Source: Gordonia hankookensis (GTDB taxonomy: Bacteria > Actinomycetota > Actinomycetes > Mycobacteriales > Mycobacteriaceae). From it: a stretch of DNA of 64,000 nucleotides. The translations under genes were made by a program, and so were the position numbers. How positions within the stretch are numbered: position 1 is the stretch's first letter; the number at the start of each line of letters is the position of its first letter. The notes below the pieces were generated by a model. It worked only from the letters and a program-made list of their open reading frames with translations, did no database searches and was not told the origin of the DNA. This document shows, in pieces, positions 28,449 through 37,657 of the stretch. The stretch covers positions 558,001 to 622,000 of the forward strand of contig NZ_JACWMS010000002.1 in assembly GCF_014673215.1 (NCBI RefSeq), written 5' to 3'.

Positions 28449-29225
28449 CTACTTCGGTGGCATCCGGATGCCACCGTCGACGCGGATGACCTCGGCGTTC
28501 ATGTACGAGTTGGTGACCAGCTCGACGACCATCGACGCCAGTTCGTCGGGCTTGCCGAGACGATGCGGGAACAGCACGGACTCGCCGAGCTTCGCCTTGA
28601 ACGCCTCCGAGGCCTCTCCCTCACCGTAGATCGGGGTGTCGATCAGGCCGGGGGCGATGGTGTTGACGCGCACGCCCACCGCGGCGAGGTCACGCGCGAC
28701 CGGCAGGGTCATGCCGACGACGCCGCCCTTCGACGACGAGTACGAGGCCTGGCCGATCTGACCGTCGAAGGCCGCGACACTGGCCATCGAGACGACCGCA
28801 CCGCGTTCGCCCGACTCGAGCGGCTCGTTGCGGCTCATCGCGGTCGCGGCGAGCCGGATGCAGTCGAAGGTGCCGATCAGGTTGATCGCGATGACCTTCT
28901 TGTAGGCATCGAGATCGTGGGCCGACGAGAACTCGCCGTCCTTGCCGATGGTGCGCTGGGCCCAGCCGATGCCTGCCGAGTTCACCAGGGCCCGCAGCGG
29001 GCCGAGCTCGGTTGCCTTGGTGACGGCCGCCTCGATCTGCGCGGTGTCGGTGACGTCGACGCGCACAAAGGTGCCCCCGACCTCTTTGGCCAGCTCCTCG
29101 CCCTTGTCGGCCTGCAGGTCGGCGACGACGACCTTGGCCCCCTTGGCCGCCAGCTGGCGAACCGCCGCCGCACCGATACCGGATGCGCCGCCCGTGACAA
29201 TTGCACTTGCTCCATTGATATCCAC
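28449..29225 (-). CDS. SDR-family 3-hydroxyacyl-CoA dehydrogenase-like enzyme
   Basis: A 258-residue Rossmann protein. It has the NAD motif TGGASGIG near residue 12, NSAGIG, catalytic Ser in [10 protein letters not shown], the YSSSK Tyr/Lys pair, and IAPGLIDTP. It most resembles type-II 3-hydroxyacyl-CoA dehydrogenases (HSD10-like). It would oxidise 3-hydroxyacyl-CoA in beta-oxidation, which fits its place between fadE5 and fadA2. The GTG at 29225 was chosen because TAATCT lies 13 bases upstream (leaderless) and the protein starts directly with the Rossmann strand; a frame to 29294 is open. Confidence 0.87.
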   Translation of the reverse strand: MDINGASAIVTGGASGIGAAAVRQLAAKGAKVVVADLQADKGEELAKEVGGTFVRVDVTDTAQIEAAVTKATELGPLRALVNSAGIGWAQRTIGKDGEFSSAHDLDAYKKVIAINLIGTFDCIRLAATAMSRNEPLESGERGAVVSMASVAAFDGQIGQASYSSSKGGVVGMTLPVARDLAAVGVRVNTIAPGLIDTPIYGEGEASEAFKAKLGESVLFPHRLGKPDELASMVVELVTNSYMNAEVIRVDGGIRMPPK

Positions 29226-29304
29226 GAGGTGGAGATTACATCGCAGGATGGCATCGCCGACACCCGCACCGAGCGATTGCTCGGTGGCACTCACCAGCGG
29301 GCCG

Positions 29305-31005
29305 TCAGACGCAGGCGACCTTCGGTTCCGGATCGTATTTCACGGTGCGGGTGTGCCGGCGAACCTCCGCGCCGCTCGTCGCGTCGGAGATCACCCGGGT
29401 GTTGGACGTGGTGAATCCGCGGCTGCCGCTCGAGGCCATGCAGTCGTCGCCCTTCGGCAGCTTCACCAGCGGCGGCTCGGTGTAGGCGTGGCGGGTGCCG
29501 GTGATCGACTCGACGTCCATGGTGGTGGTACTCCACATCCGGACCGTCACGTCCGACGGCGTCCAGTTCGTCTCGATGTAGACCCCATGCGGCGTGTTGT
29601 TGCGGAACACGAGGTCGATGGCCCCCTCGAAGACGGTGGCCTCGCGTGCTTCCGGATAGCGGGAGATGTAGTAGGAGTGCTCGGTGTGGTCGACGTCCTC
29701 GAGGCCGGCGAAGTACGACGCGTTGTAGAGCGTCGTCGCGAACTGCGAGATGCCACCGCCGACCGCCTTGGCGGCGTGGCCGTGGTCGATGATCGTCGAC
29801 GTCACGTAGCCCTGTGCGGTCCCACGGGGTCCGGTGTGGGTGTTGAGCGAGAACGTCTTGCCCGGCAGGACCAGCGCACCGTCGACCTCCTCTGCGACGA
29901 GCCGGATGTTCTCACCCGACGCGCTGGTGAATCCCGACGTCGTGAACTCGCCGACCACCTCGCGGACACCGAGATTGCGAGCAGCGTCCGTCGTCAGACG
30001 CGCCGGGAGAGGCTTGTAGGCCACCGCGACGACACGTTCGTCTGAGGCATCGGCACCGGTCGCCACCGCCGCTATCGAGGCGAAGGTCTTCGTCCAATCG
30101 ACCCGGGCGCCGTCACGGGCCGGTACCACGGTCGGACTGCCCGTCCGCACCGAGAACGTGGCATCGACGGGCTTGCGCTCGGTGGCCGCGAGCCGGGGAC
30201 CGAGCAGGGCCGCACCCTTCTCGGGGTCGATGACCGGCCGCAGTCCGCCCTGACCGTCGGGGCCGAAGGACAGGATCGATCCGAGCTGGGCGGGCTCCAC
30301 GCGCACGGACTTGCCGTCGGAGCCCTTGAGTGTGAGCGGTCCGGCGACGGCGCGGGCGGCGGGGCCGGCCGCGGTGGCACGGACCACGTCGGCCGACACC
30401 GTCGGATCGAAATCCTCGAGCGGCAGATCGATCGGCTGCCCGTCGAGCCATCTCTCGGCGAGCGTCGCGGCAGCAGCATCGTGGGCGACCCGCTCGCCCG
30501 CGACCGGCATGACCTCGACCGGAGTGACGCCCTCATACCGCACCGCACCCTCGACGGCCGCCTTCTCGAGGGTCGGTTGTCGGTCGTCGAGCGTCCTGTC
30601 GAGCGCCGCGCGATCGATGTGCACGACGGGGTCGACCGTCGCAGACATGCCGACCATGCCCGCCAGCCGTGTGAACGGATTCTTCGGCTGTTCCATCAGT
30701 CGGTCCAGCGTCGCAGCGGGGTCGAAGGTGAGTCCGAGCGCCTCGGCGTCGACCATCGCGGTGCCCGACTCCGTGCGAAGCCAGACCGGTTCGGTGGTGC
30801 GGGCCGACAGTTCGTCGACGACCTTCTGGGCCTCGTCCCGGTCGAGATGCCCCGCAGGCACACCCGCCACGACAACGCCGCGTGCGGTCTGGTCCTTGGT
30901 CAGAACGAGATCGGTGGCGAGTACCACGCTCACGACGGCGAGCGCACCGACCATGGTGCGCACCGCGGTACGCGCTGTCGGAAACGTGCTCACGAAATCA
31001 ACCAT
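29305..31005 (-). CDS. VanW-family exported protein with peptidoglycan-binding-like repeats
   Basis: A 566-residue protein. One N-terminal span (TMVGALAVVSVVLATDLVL) anchors it, with an extracytoplasmic remainder. Two PG_binding_4-like repeats occupy about residues 40-330. The VanW domain follows (LVLPGKTFSLNTHTGPRGTA, AVGGGISQFATTLYNASYFA, HSYYISRYPEAREATV). VanW proteins occur in some glycopeptide-resistance loci and as wall-associated proteins elsewhere; the biochemical role is unknown. The ATG at 31005 lacks a ribosome site. It stands alone between two beta-oxidation genes. Confidence 0.87.
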   Translation of the reverse strand: MVDFVSTFPTARTAVRTMVGALAVVSVVLATDLVLTKDQTARGVVVAGVPAGHLDRDEAQKVVDELSARTTEPVWLRTESGTAMVDAEALGLTFDPAATLDRLMEQPKNPFTRLAGMVGMSATVDPVVHIDRAALDRTLDDRQPTLEKAAVEGAVRYEGVTPVEVMPVAGERVAHDAAAATLAERWLDGQPIDLPLEDFDPTVSADVVRATAAGPAARAVAGPLTLKGSDGKSVRVEPAQLGSILSFGPDGQGGLRPVIDPEKGAALLGPRLAATERKPVDATFSVRTGSPTVVPARDGARVDWTKTFASIAAVATGADASDERVVAVAYKPLPARLTTDAARNLGVREVVGEFTTSGFTSASGENIRLVAEEVDGALVLPGKTFSLNTHTGPRGTAQGYVTSTIIDHGHAAKAVGGGISQFATTLYNASYFAGLEDVDHTEHSYYISRYPEAREATVFEGAIDLVFRNNTPHGVYIETNWTPSDVTVRMWSTTTMDVESITGTRHAYTEPPLVKLPKGDDCMASSGSRGFTTSNTRVISDATSGAEVRRHTRTVKYDPEPKVACV

Positions 31006-31196
31006 ATGTGGAGAACCGCAGAAGGGGGTGGCGAGAGGCGCCGGAAAAAGTAGGCGCCCCGGCCGAGCTGCCGGGTCGGGGGTCTGGCAGCTCAGCCGGA
31101 GCTACTCGTATATCTACGCTACTTTGCGTTGCGTTACATCTATCCCGGAATTTTTTTCACCGAGCGTGATCGGATCGATGTCGGGGCTGGTGAGGC

Positions 31197-32492
31197 CTAC
31201 CCCTCGACGATCGCGGTGACGCCCTGACCACCGGCCGCGCAGATCGAGATCAGCGCGCGACCGCCACCGTTCTCCTTGATCGTCTTGGCCGCCTGCGCGA
31301 TGATCCGGCCGCCGGTGGCCGCGAACGGGTGGCCCGCGGCGAGCGACGATCCGTGCACGTTGAGCTTGGTGCGGTCGATCGCACCGAGCGCGTTGTCGAG
31401 GCCGAGGCGCTCCTTGCAGTACTCATCGGATTCCCACGCGGCCAACGTCGCGAGCACCACCGAGGCGAATGCTTCATGGATCTCGTAGAAATCGAAGTCC
31501 TGGAGCGCGAGTCCGTTGCGCTCGAGCAGACGCGGCACCGCATAGGTCGGTGCCATCAGCAGACCGTCGGGCCCGTTGACGTAGTCGACGGCCGCGCTCT
31601 CGCTGTCCACCAGATAGGCCTGCACCGGCAGACCCTTCGCGTCGGCCCACTCGTCGGTCGACAACAGCACCGTCGAGGCGCCGTCGGTGAGCGGGGTCGA
31701 GTTGCCCGCGGTCATCGTCGCGTCGCCCAGCGAGACCCCGAACACCGGCTTGAGCGTGGCGAGCTTTTCCGCGGTGGAGTCGCCACGCAGATTCTGGTCC
31801 CGGGTGAGACCCAGGAACGGCGTGATCAGGTCGTCGAAGAAGCCACTGTCGTAGGCGGCGGCCATGTTCTGGTGACTGGCCGCGGCCAGTGCGTCCTGAT
31901 CGGCCCGCTTGACGCCGAACTCCTTGGCGGTGATGGCGGCATGTTCACCCATCGACATACCCGTGCGCGGCTCGCCGTTGCGCGGGATCTCGATGCCCAG
32001 TTTCGGGAGCAGCTTCAGGGCGGCGAGGGCCTGGTCCTTGACGCTGCGGGCACGGTTGACCTCGAGCATCTGACGACGCATCGACTCCGAGACACCGATC
32101 GGCGCGTCCGAGGTGGTGTCCACACCGCCACCGACCGCGACGTCATAGCGACCGGACGCGATGCCGTCACCGACGGCGACGATCGCCTGCAGGCCGGTGC
32201 CGCACGCCTGCTGGATGTCGAAGGCCGGCGTGTACGGGGAGAGCGACGACCCCAACACACACTCACGGATGAGGTTGAAGTCACGCGAATGCTTGAGCAC
32301 CGCGCCGCCTGCGACCATGCCGAGCTGCTCGCCCTGCAGGTTGAAGCGGCTCACCAGCCCGTCGAGGGCTGCGGTGAACATCTCTTGGTTGCTGACCTTT
32401 GCATAGGCCTTGTCCTGGCGGGCGAACGGAATCCGGTTGCCGCCGAGGATCGCGACCGGACGCGTGCTGCGGGTCTTGGGTGCTTGAGCCAC
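31197..32492 (-). CDS. fadA2: Acetyl-CoA C-acyltransferase (thiolase) FadA2
   Basis: A 431-residue thiolase cleaving 3-ketoacyl-CoA, the last step of beta-oxidation. The nucleophilic Cys97 lies in QQACGTGL, the His in HPFAATGGR near residue 388, and the second Cys in SICAAGGQG. It resembles the trifunctional-complex FadI/FadA2 subgroup (Rv0243). The GTG at 32492 follows GGGAG. It is divergent from fabG4-htdX across a 145-base gap holding a 16-bp palindrome, an arrangement also found in mycobacteria. Confidence 0.92.
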   Translation of the reverse strand: MAQAPKTRSTRPVAILGGNRIPFARQDKAYAKVSNQEMFTAALDGLVSRFNLQGEQLGMVAGGAVLKHSRDFNLIRECVLGSSLSPYTPAFDIQQACGTGLQAIVAVGDGIASGRYDVAVGGGVDTTSDAPIGVSESMRRQMLEVNRARSVKDQALAALKLLPKLGIEIPRNGEPRTGMSMGEHAAITAKEFGVKRADQDALAAASHQNMAAAYDSGFFDDLITPFLGLTRDQNLRGDSTAEKLATLKPVFGVSLGDATMTAGNSTPLTDGASTVLLSTDEWADAKGLPVQAYLVDSESAAVDYVNGPDGLLMAPTYAVPRLLERNGLALQDFDFYEIHEAFASVVLATLAAWESDEYCKERLGLDNALGAIDRTKLNVHGSSLAAGHPFAATGGRIIAQAAKTIKENGGGRALISICAAGGQGVTAIVEG

Positions 32493-32534
32493 TTCGATCT
32501 CCCAGGGGGTGTAGTTCGATGTCTATGAGCTATT

Positions 32535-32550
32535 CTTACTCATGAGTAAG
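32535..32550. promoter_or_regulatory. Palindromic operator between fadA2 and fabG4
   Basis: CTTACTCATGAGTAAG is a perfect 16-bp palindrome (CTTAC-N6-GTAAG). A forward TATTCT -10-like hexamer at 32531-32536 runs into it, so a bound repressor would cover the fabG4-side start. The same CTTAC-N6-GTAAG pattern precedes the Rv0238-type tetR at 40644. Confidence 0.75.
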
Positions 32551-32637
32551 TTAGTTGTCGAACGACGCTCACTCAGGCGTCGTCGCACATACCGCACCGT
32601 CTGACCGACCTGCCGAAGAAACCTGAGGAGATATCCC

Positions 32638-33993
32638 GTGGCAGCCACTGGCCTGTACTCGAATTTCGTCCACTCCGCCCCCGGTTCGTTCATCGCCAAG
32701 CAGGCGGGCCTGCCGGTCCCACCCACCTTGCGTCGGTACAAGCCCTCCGAACCCGCCCTGCCGGGCCCCGTGCTGCTCGGCGGCGCCGGCCGCGTGGTCG
32801 AGCCGCTGCGCGAGATCCTCACCTCGCCCGACTACGACGTGATCCAGAACGCCACCACCGGCCGCAGCGCCGACAAGTACGGCGCCCTGGTCTTCGACGC
32901 GACCGGGATCACCTCGCCGGCGGAGCTGCGTGAGCTGTTCGAGTTCTTCGCGCCGAACATGCGCTCACTCGCGCCGTCGGCGCGGTTCCTGGTCATCGGC
33001 ACCACGCCCGAGCTGATCAGCGATCCGAACGAGCACGTCGCGCAACGTGCGCTCGAGGGCTTCACCCGCTCGGTGGGCAAGGAACTGCAGAAGGGCGCCA
33101 CGGTCCAGCTGGTCTACGTGTCCCCCGACGCCAAGACCGGGCTGACCGGGCTCGAGTCGACCATCCGGTTCGTGCTCTCCGCGAAGTCGGCATTCGTGGA
33201 CGCGCAGGTCATCCGGGTCGGCGCCGACGATGCGAAGGCCCCTGCCGACTGGGACAAGCCGCTGGCCGGCAAGGTCGCCGTGGTGACCGGTGCCGCCCGC
33301 GGCATCGGTGCCACCATCGCCGAGGTGCTGGCCCGCGACGGCGCCCATGTGATCGCCGCCGACGTCCCGCAGGCAGGCGAGGCCCTGTCGGAGACGGCCA
33401 ACCGCATCAAGGGCACCGCGTTCCCGCTCGACGTCACCGCCGACGACGCAGGCACCAAGCTCGCCGAACACGCACTCGAGCGCCACGGCGGCATCGACAT
33501 CATCGTCAACAACGCCGGCATCACCCGCGACAAACTGCTCGCCAACATGGACGCATCGCGTTGGGACGCCGTCATCGGGGTCAACCTGATCGCACCGCAG
33601 CGGTTGGTCAACGACCTGCTGGAGAAAGGCGCACTGCGTGAGGGCGGTTCCGTGGTCGACGTCTCCTCCATCGCGGGCATCGCAGGCAACCGCGGCCAGA
33701 CCAACTACGGCGCGTCCAAGGCGGGTGTGATCGGACTGGTCGACACGTATGCGCCGATCCTGGCGGAGAAGGGCATCACCATCAACGCGGTGGCCCCCGG
33801 CTTCATCGAGACCAAGATGACCGCGGCCATCCCGGTGGCCACGCGCGAGGCCGGACGCCTGATGAGCTCGCTGCAGCAGGGCGGCCAGACCGTCGACGTC
33901 GCGGAGACCGTGGCCTACTTCGCGAGCCCGGCGTCGAGCGCCATCACCGGCAACGTGGTCCGCGTGTGCGGCCAGGGATTCCTGGGTGCGTGA
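32638..33993 (+). CDS. fabG4: High-molecular-weight 3-oxoacyl-thioester reductase FabG4
   Basis: A 451-residue enzyme. Residues 1 to about 205 form the flavodoxin-like N-domain of HMwFabG. The C-terminal SDR ketoreductase has TGAARGIG at 217-224 and the Ser344-Tyr357-Lys361 triad (VSSIAG, YGASK). It reduces 3-oxoacyl-CoA or ACP with NADH. Length and order (fabG4-htdX) match Rv0242c-Rv0241c. The GTG at 32638 follows GAGGAG. The stop overlaps the htdX start by one base (TGATG). Confidence 0.94.
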   Translation: MAATGLYSNFVHSAPGSFIAKQAGLPVPPTLRRYKPSEPALPGPVLLGGAGRVVEPLREILTSPDYDVIQNATTGRSADKYGALVFDATGITSPAELRELFEFFAPNMRSLAPSARFLVIGTTPELISDPNEHVAQRALEGFTRSVGKELQKGATVQLVYVSPDAKTGLTGLESTIRFVLSAKSAFVDAQVIRVGADDAKAPADWDKPLAGKVAVVTGAARGIGATIAEVLARDGAHVIAADVPQAGEALSETANRIKGTAFPLDVTADDAGTKLAEHALERHGGIDIIVNNAGITRDKLLANMDASRWDAVIGVNLIAPQRLVNDLLEKGALREGGSVVDVSSIAGIAGNRGQTNYGASKAGVIGLVDTYAPILAEKGITINAVAPGFIETKMTAAIPVATREAGRLMSSLQQGGQTVDVAETVAYFASPASSAITGNVVRVCGQGFLGA

Positions 33994-34907
33994 TGGCCAA
34001 GACGATCACGCTCCCGAGCGCACCGGGCACCGCGGAGGTGTACTCCAAGGCCGTCGGCGCCATGCTGCCGGTCATCGGCAAGCCGGCCACCGTGCGCGCC
34101 GACGCCACCATCCCGGACCGGCGCTACCGCCTGGAGAACATCCGCGTGGATGCGCAACGGCTGCACGCCTACACGCGGGTCACCGGGCAACGGTTCGGCT
34201 CGACGCTCCCGGTCACGTACCCGTTCGTGCTGCAGTTCCCGCTGGCGATGAAGGTCATGACCGACAACGACTTTCCGTTCGGCGCCGTCGGTTCGGTGCA
34301 TGTCGAGAACAGCATCCACCGGCTTCGGCCGATCGGTGTCGACGAGCCGCTGACCATCGACACACATGCGGAGAACCTGCGCGAGCACCGCAAGGGCCTG
34401 CTGGTCGACATGATCTCGGAGGTCCGCGTCGGTTCGGAACTCGTGACCACGCAGGTGGCGACGTTCCTCAAGCAGCAGCGAACCAGCCTGTCCGACGAAC
34501 CGCGTGGGCCGGCGCCCAAGGAGATCGCGCCGCCGCCCCCGGACGCGGTGCTCTCAGTCGACCTCGGGCGCATCCGCCAGTACGCCGAGGCGTCCGGTGA
34601 CCGCAATCCCATCCACATGGGCAACCTGACGGCCAAGGCATTCGGCTTCCCGAAGGCCATTGCGCACGGGATGTGGAGTGCGGCAGCGGCAATCGCCAAC
34701 GTCGAGGCACAGTTACCCGACGACGTCACCTACACGGTGCGCTTCGGCAAGCCGATCCTGTTGCCCGCCAAGGTGAATCTCTACACGCGGCGGATCGACG
34801 GAGCCGGCGCCGGGAGCGGAGCGAATATGAGCGGCAACTTCGACCTGTCGATCCTCAACCGGCGCAAGGGGTATCCGCACCTCACGGCGACGACTCGGAG
34901 CGCCTGA
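33993..34907 (+). CDS. htdX: 3-hydroxyacyl-thioester dehydratase HtdX (MaoC family)
   Basis: A 304-residue double hot-dog hydratase/dehydratase. The C-terminal half carries the hydratase-2 motif EASGDRNPIHMG (catalytic Asp and His) followed by AIAHGMWSAAA. It interconverts 3-hydroxyacyl and trans-2-enoyl thioesters and is made with FabG4 from the same message. The start is set by the one-base overlap. Only the C-terminal hot-dog half seems catalytic, as usual for this group. Confidence 0.92.
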   Translation: MAKTITLPSAPGTAEVYSKAVGAMLPVIGKPATVRADATIPDRRYRLENIRVDAQRLHAYTRVTGQRFGSTLPVTYPFVLQFPLAMKVMTDNDFPFGAVGSVHVENSIHRLRPIGVDEPLTIDTHAENLREHRKGLLVDMISEVRVGSELVTTQVATFLKQQRTSLSDEPRGPAPKEIAPPPPDAVLSVDLGRIRQYAEASGDRNPIHMGNLTAKAFGFPKAIAHGMWSAAAAIANVEAQLPDDVTYTVRFGKPILLPAKVNLYTRRIDGAGAGSGANMSGNFDLSILNRRKGYPHLTATTRSA

Positions 34908-34920
34908 ACCTCGTTCACGC

Positions 34921-34966
34921 AGAACTCCCACGAACACCGGATGCTTTCCGTGATCGTGGGAGTTCT
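34921..34966. terminator. Bidirectional hairpin between htdX and dedA
   Basis: AGAACTCCCACGA (34921-34933) pairs with TCGTGGGAGTTCT (34954-34966), with a further imperfect inner stem. It lies between the two convergent genes. The outer arm ACTCCCAC/GTGGGAGT is shared with the terminators at 27211 and 28387. Confidence 0.75.
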
Positions 34967-34972
34967 CTGTGT

Positions 34973-35584
34973 TCAGTCGGTCTGCCGCGACCGCACCTTC
35001 CGCCAGACATACCAACTGACTGCGCCGACGATCAGCGCTGCGGTCGCATAGAGCAACAGCGTTGCGCCCAGTGCCGCACCGGCGAAGTAGCCCACCAGCA
35101 GCACGGTGGTCGCCCAGGTGGTGGCACCGATGACGTCGGCGATGCCGAAACGGAGCGGGCGCATCCGGGTCATCCCGGCCACCGGCGGCACGAGGGTGCG
35201 CACGTATCCGATCCACCGTCCGGTGGCGACTGCGACCATGCCGTCCCGGTCGATGCGTGCCTCGGCACTCCTCCACCGCTCCTCGCCGAACCGACGACCC
35301 GCTCGCGACGCCTTCACCCGATGCCCGGAACTGTGCCCGATCCAGTAGCCGGTGACGTCGCCTGCGACCGCGGCCACGCAGACCGCCACCACGAGCGCGC
35401 CGATCGAGGTCGGTCCGACGGCCGCCGCGACGCCTGCCGCCAGCAGTGTGGCCTCGCTGGGCAGGATCAGGCCCAAGATGAGGGTGGAGGTCTCGGCGTA
35501 GACGACCGCACACGTCACCAGGTACACCGCCCACGACGGCACCGATTCCACCAGCTCGACGAGCCAGTCGGCGATTACGTGCAC
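34973..35584 (-). CDS. DedA-family membrane protein
   Basis: A 203-residue protein with the DedA/SNARE-associated core: ETSTLILGLILPSEATLLAAG, a reentrant acidic segment, then GRWIGYVRTLVPPVAGMTRM containing the conserved Arg/Pro and Gly, and two C-terminal spans. Some DedA proteins act as lipid (undecaprenyl-phosphate or PE) scramblases; the specific role is unknown here. The GTG at 35584 has TATCCT exactly 12 bases upstream, so the mRNA is probably leaderless. A longer frame to 35761 is open but overlaps other genes. Confidence 0.87.
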   Translation of the reverse strand: MHVIADWLVELVESVPSWAVYLVTCAVVYAETSTLILGLILPSEATLLAAGVAAAVGPTSIGALVVAVCVAAVAGDVTGYWIGHSSGHRVKASRAGRRFGEERWRSAEARIDRDGMVAVATGRWIGYVRTLVPPVAGMTRMRPLRFGIADVIGATTWATTVLLVGYFAGAALGATLLLYATAALIVGAVSWYVWRKVRSRQTD

Positions 35585-35655
35585 TGATCGAGGATACTGG
35601 GCCGTCCTTCGACAGCACTCGGGGCCGGTACCGGCACCATCGAGCACCCCACGGA

Positions 35656-35787
35656 TCAGCCGGCGAGGTATCCGATGAGCATGCCTGCACCGAAGCCCAG
35701 GATCGGGTAGGTGACGAGCATGGAGAACTTCCCGGTGAAGTACGTCTTCATCTGACGCCACTTGCTGGGATTGTCGTCCTGATCCAA
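35656..35787 (-). CDS. Tiny single-span membrane protein B (43 aa)
   Basis: Not a listed-length gene but convincing. A GGAGGAG ribosome site two bases before a TTG at 35787 opens a 43-residue frame: a charged head (DQDDNPSKWRQMKTYFTGK) and one hydrophobic span (MLVTYPILGFGAGMLIGYLAG) ending at the stop. It overlaps the end of the LpqN-like gene by 40 bases in another frame. It resembles tiny protein A upstream in size and in the K(T/S)-F-GxFS segment before the span. It is possibly an immunity or accessory membrane peptide; no family is known to me. Confidence 0.6.
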   Translation of the reverse strand: MDQDDNPSKWRQMKTYFTGKFSMLVTYPILGFGAGMLIGYLAG

Positions 35788-36278
35788 CGCTCCTCCATGT
35801 CTCTGATCTCGAATTCCGTGCTGTCCCAATCGTCGACTGCGGTCGTGGCCGTCACGATCGACAACATGGAGTGGCCGACTGGCGTGAGGTAGGCGAGTTG
35901 CGAACGTCGGACACGTAGTCCCTCGCCGTCGGCCCGATACGTGCCCTCGTCCACGCTGAGGTTCCCGTCAGGTCGGACGTCACTAGTCAGGATCCTGCCG
36001 CTGTCGAGAGCGCCGATGTCGAAACCGGTGTCGATCTCCGCGAGGTCTATCACGTCGGTCTGGCCGAGATCGAAATACTGGACGGCCACGTTGGGCACAA
36101 ACCTCGGGGTCGGAGTGGCCGAACGCAGCAGCACTCGACTCGCCATCGCGGCGTGAGCCGACTCGGCATCCAGCTCATACCAACCGGGCGCAGGCGTGAA
36201 GTCCAGGGATTCCGTTGTCGCGCACAATGTCACCGTGCAGCCAAAGCGGGCGATCGCGTATTCGGTGGCGGCGATCAT
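35748..36278 (-). CDS. LpqN/LpqT-like protein in the type VII block
   Basis: A 176-residue protein without an obvious signal peptide. The pattern (APGWYELD start, FVPNVAVQYFDLGQTDVIDL strand pair, LRVRRSQLAYLTPVGHSMLS, ending AVDDWDSTEFEIRDMEERWI) recalls LpqN/LpqT and PsbP-like beta-sandwich proteins often found beside ESX substrates. The assignment is fold-level and tentative. The ATG at 36278 follows GAAGGA by about 12 bases, just after the stop of tiny protein A; ATG 36317 is an alternative. It may serve as a chaperone or immunity factor for the frameshifted effector. Confidence 0.6.
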   Translation of the reverse strand: MIAATEYAIARFGCTVTLCATTESLDFTPAPGWYELDAESAHAAMASRVLLRSATPTPRFVPNVAVQYFDLGQTDVIDLAEIDTGFDIGALDSGRILTSDVRPDGNLSVDEGTYRADGEGLRVRRSQLAYLTPVGHSMLSIVTATTAVDDWDSTEFEIRDMEERWIRTTIPASGVR

Positions 36279-36300
36279 GAGTTGTCGGCGATCCTTCGTC

Positions 36301-36483
36301 TCAGTGGAACAGCGCATCGCCGAAGTACAGTCCGACGATGAACGCGAGACCGGTTGGCAGTACCACCAAGCGGTTGGTGACAAAGCTGATGGACTCCGTG
36401 GTGTAGTACGAGAATCCACGGGGAAACGACTTCGCGAGATGACGGGGTTCACGCGTGCGCTTCTTGGAATTGCGAGTCACCAC
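36301..36483 (-). CDS. Tiny single-span membrane protein A (about 60 aa)
   Basis: A basic head (TRNSKKRTREPRHLAKSFP), then GFSYYTTESISFVTNRL and one span (VVLPTGLAFIVGLYFGDALF) at the very C-terminus. The GTG at 36483 overlaps the stop of the effector-like frame (TAGTG), giving tight translational coupling; a TTG at 36495 is a weaker choice. The position directly behind a glycine-zipper protein is where membrane immunity proteins lie in LXG/TspA-type systems. This is inference from position only. Confidence 0.6.
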   Translation of the reverse strand: MVTRNSKKRTREPRHLAKSFPRGFSYYTTESISFVTNRLVVLPTGLAFIVGLYFGDALFH

Positions 36484-37654
36484 TAGTCGAACCAACCTTT
36501 CACGATCTTCGCCGCATCGGATCCGGCCTTGCTGCCAATTGCGGCACCGATACCGGCACCGATCGCGGTACCGACGGGTCCCGCGAAAGACCCGACCACC
36601 GCTCCAGCCGCCGCACCGCCGACCATACCGCCGGCGAGCGCCCCGCCCGTCGCGGCGGCAGCGTCGCCTCCGTCCTGCTCACCCCTGTCGTACTTGCTGA
36701 ATTCGTCAAACCCTGTGACGGCTACTCCAAGGAGACCAGAACCGCGCGCCATGGTTTTGCCCAGTCCATTGAGCCTGGCGATATCGTCAGCGCTCATCCC
36801 CGCCTGACCCACCGACCTCCTGGGCCGACTGTAGGCATCGCGGACATCTTTACCTCGCTGTTCAGCGGCAGCCATGGCCGCCGTTACCGCCGGGCTCGTC
36901 AGATCACCGTGTGCAGGGTCCGCCGCCAACGCATTCTGGATGTAAGCCAGCCGGGACGGATCGATGTCGACAGGCTCACCGGCCTGCAGCTTGGCCAACT
37001 GGTCAGTGGTCAAGTTCATCGCTCGAGCAAATCGGCCGCGTTGCTCCGGAGTGGCCGTGCCATTGCGGATTGCCTCGCTGTCACCGGCGGCCAACGTCGG
37101 GTCGATCGCTCCGCGGTTGGCCGCGATCGAGGCGGGCGTGATCCCCCGATTTCCGCAAGCGCCGCGTTGATGGCATCCCTGGAATTGGTCACGGCGGTAT
37201 CCGCAGCAATGCCCAGGTCATGCAAGGCCGTCTGGTGCTCATGCGCTGTGCCGGTGTCGAACTCGGCGCCGTCGGGTGCGCGACCGGGCTGGAAACTCAC
37301 GGTGTAGCTACGGCTGCCTCGGTCGAGGATGTAGCCGTCCGCATCGGCGAGCGTCGTCCGATTCGCCAGTGCGGTCATGGCCCCACGGATGTCCGGTGCC
37401 CCGGCGTTGAGTGCGGCAGCGAGGTCGCCGTACTCATCGGCCACTCCCTTGAGCCATCGGGTGATCCCGGCGGCCCGGTTGTCGGCGGGCCCGCGTGCCT
37501 GCCCCGCCCACTGCCTGGCCGTCAGGTTGAGGACCGGGTCTCCGGCCTTGGGCGCTTCGACCTCGAGATGTGCCTGAACTCTCACGATTCCGTTTGCTAT
37601 GGAGGTCAAGACGTCAGGATTCCATGCCATCACCTCGTTGTAGCTGGGTGGCAT
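36483..37654 (-). pseudogene. Frameshifted type VII effector-like protein: TPR_23-like N-domain plus C-terminal glycine zipper
   Basis: Two overlapping frames join into one 390-residue protein if a single base is inserted in the C5 run at 37143-37147 (G5 on the coding strand). Frame 1 (from ATG 37654) gives about 168 residues starting MPPSYNEVMAWNPDVLTSIA, with DADGYILDRGSRSYTV. Frame 2 continues GITPASIAANRGAIDPTLAA, then LTTDQLAKLQAGEPVDIDPS, and ends in a glycine-zipper region (GGALAGGMVGGAAAGAVVGS ... AIGAGIGAAIGSKAG). The layout matches actinobacterial proteins paired with EspC-like partners. As read, frame 1 stops at 37016 after 44 out-of-frame residues. Either real decay, a phase switch or a sequencing error is possible. 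Confidence 0.75.
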
Positions 37655-37657
37655 TCG

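Noticed and set aside
31006..31196. Possible c-di-AMP (ydaO) riboswitch upstream of the VanW gene
   Set aside because: Two short inverted repeats (for example GAGCTGCC/GGCAGCTC) are present, but I could not find the conserved ydaO core.
36483..37094. Treating the downstream effector frame (TTG start at 37094) as an independent gene
   Set aside because: Upstream in the same frame the protein continues recognisably (ITPASIAANRGAIDP), and no ribosome site precedes the TTG; a split gene explains it better.
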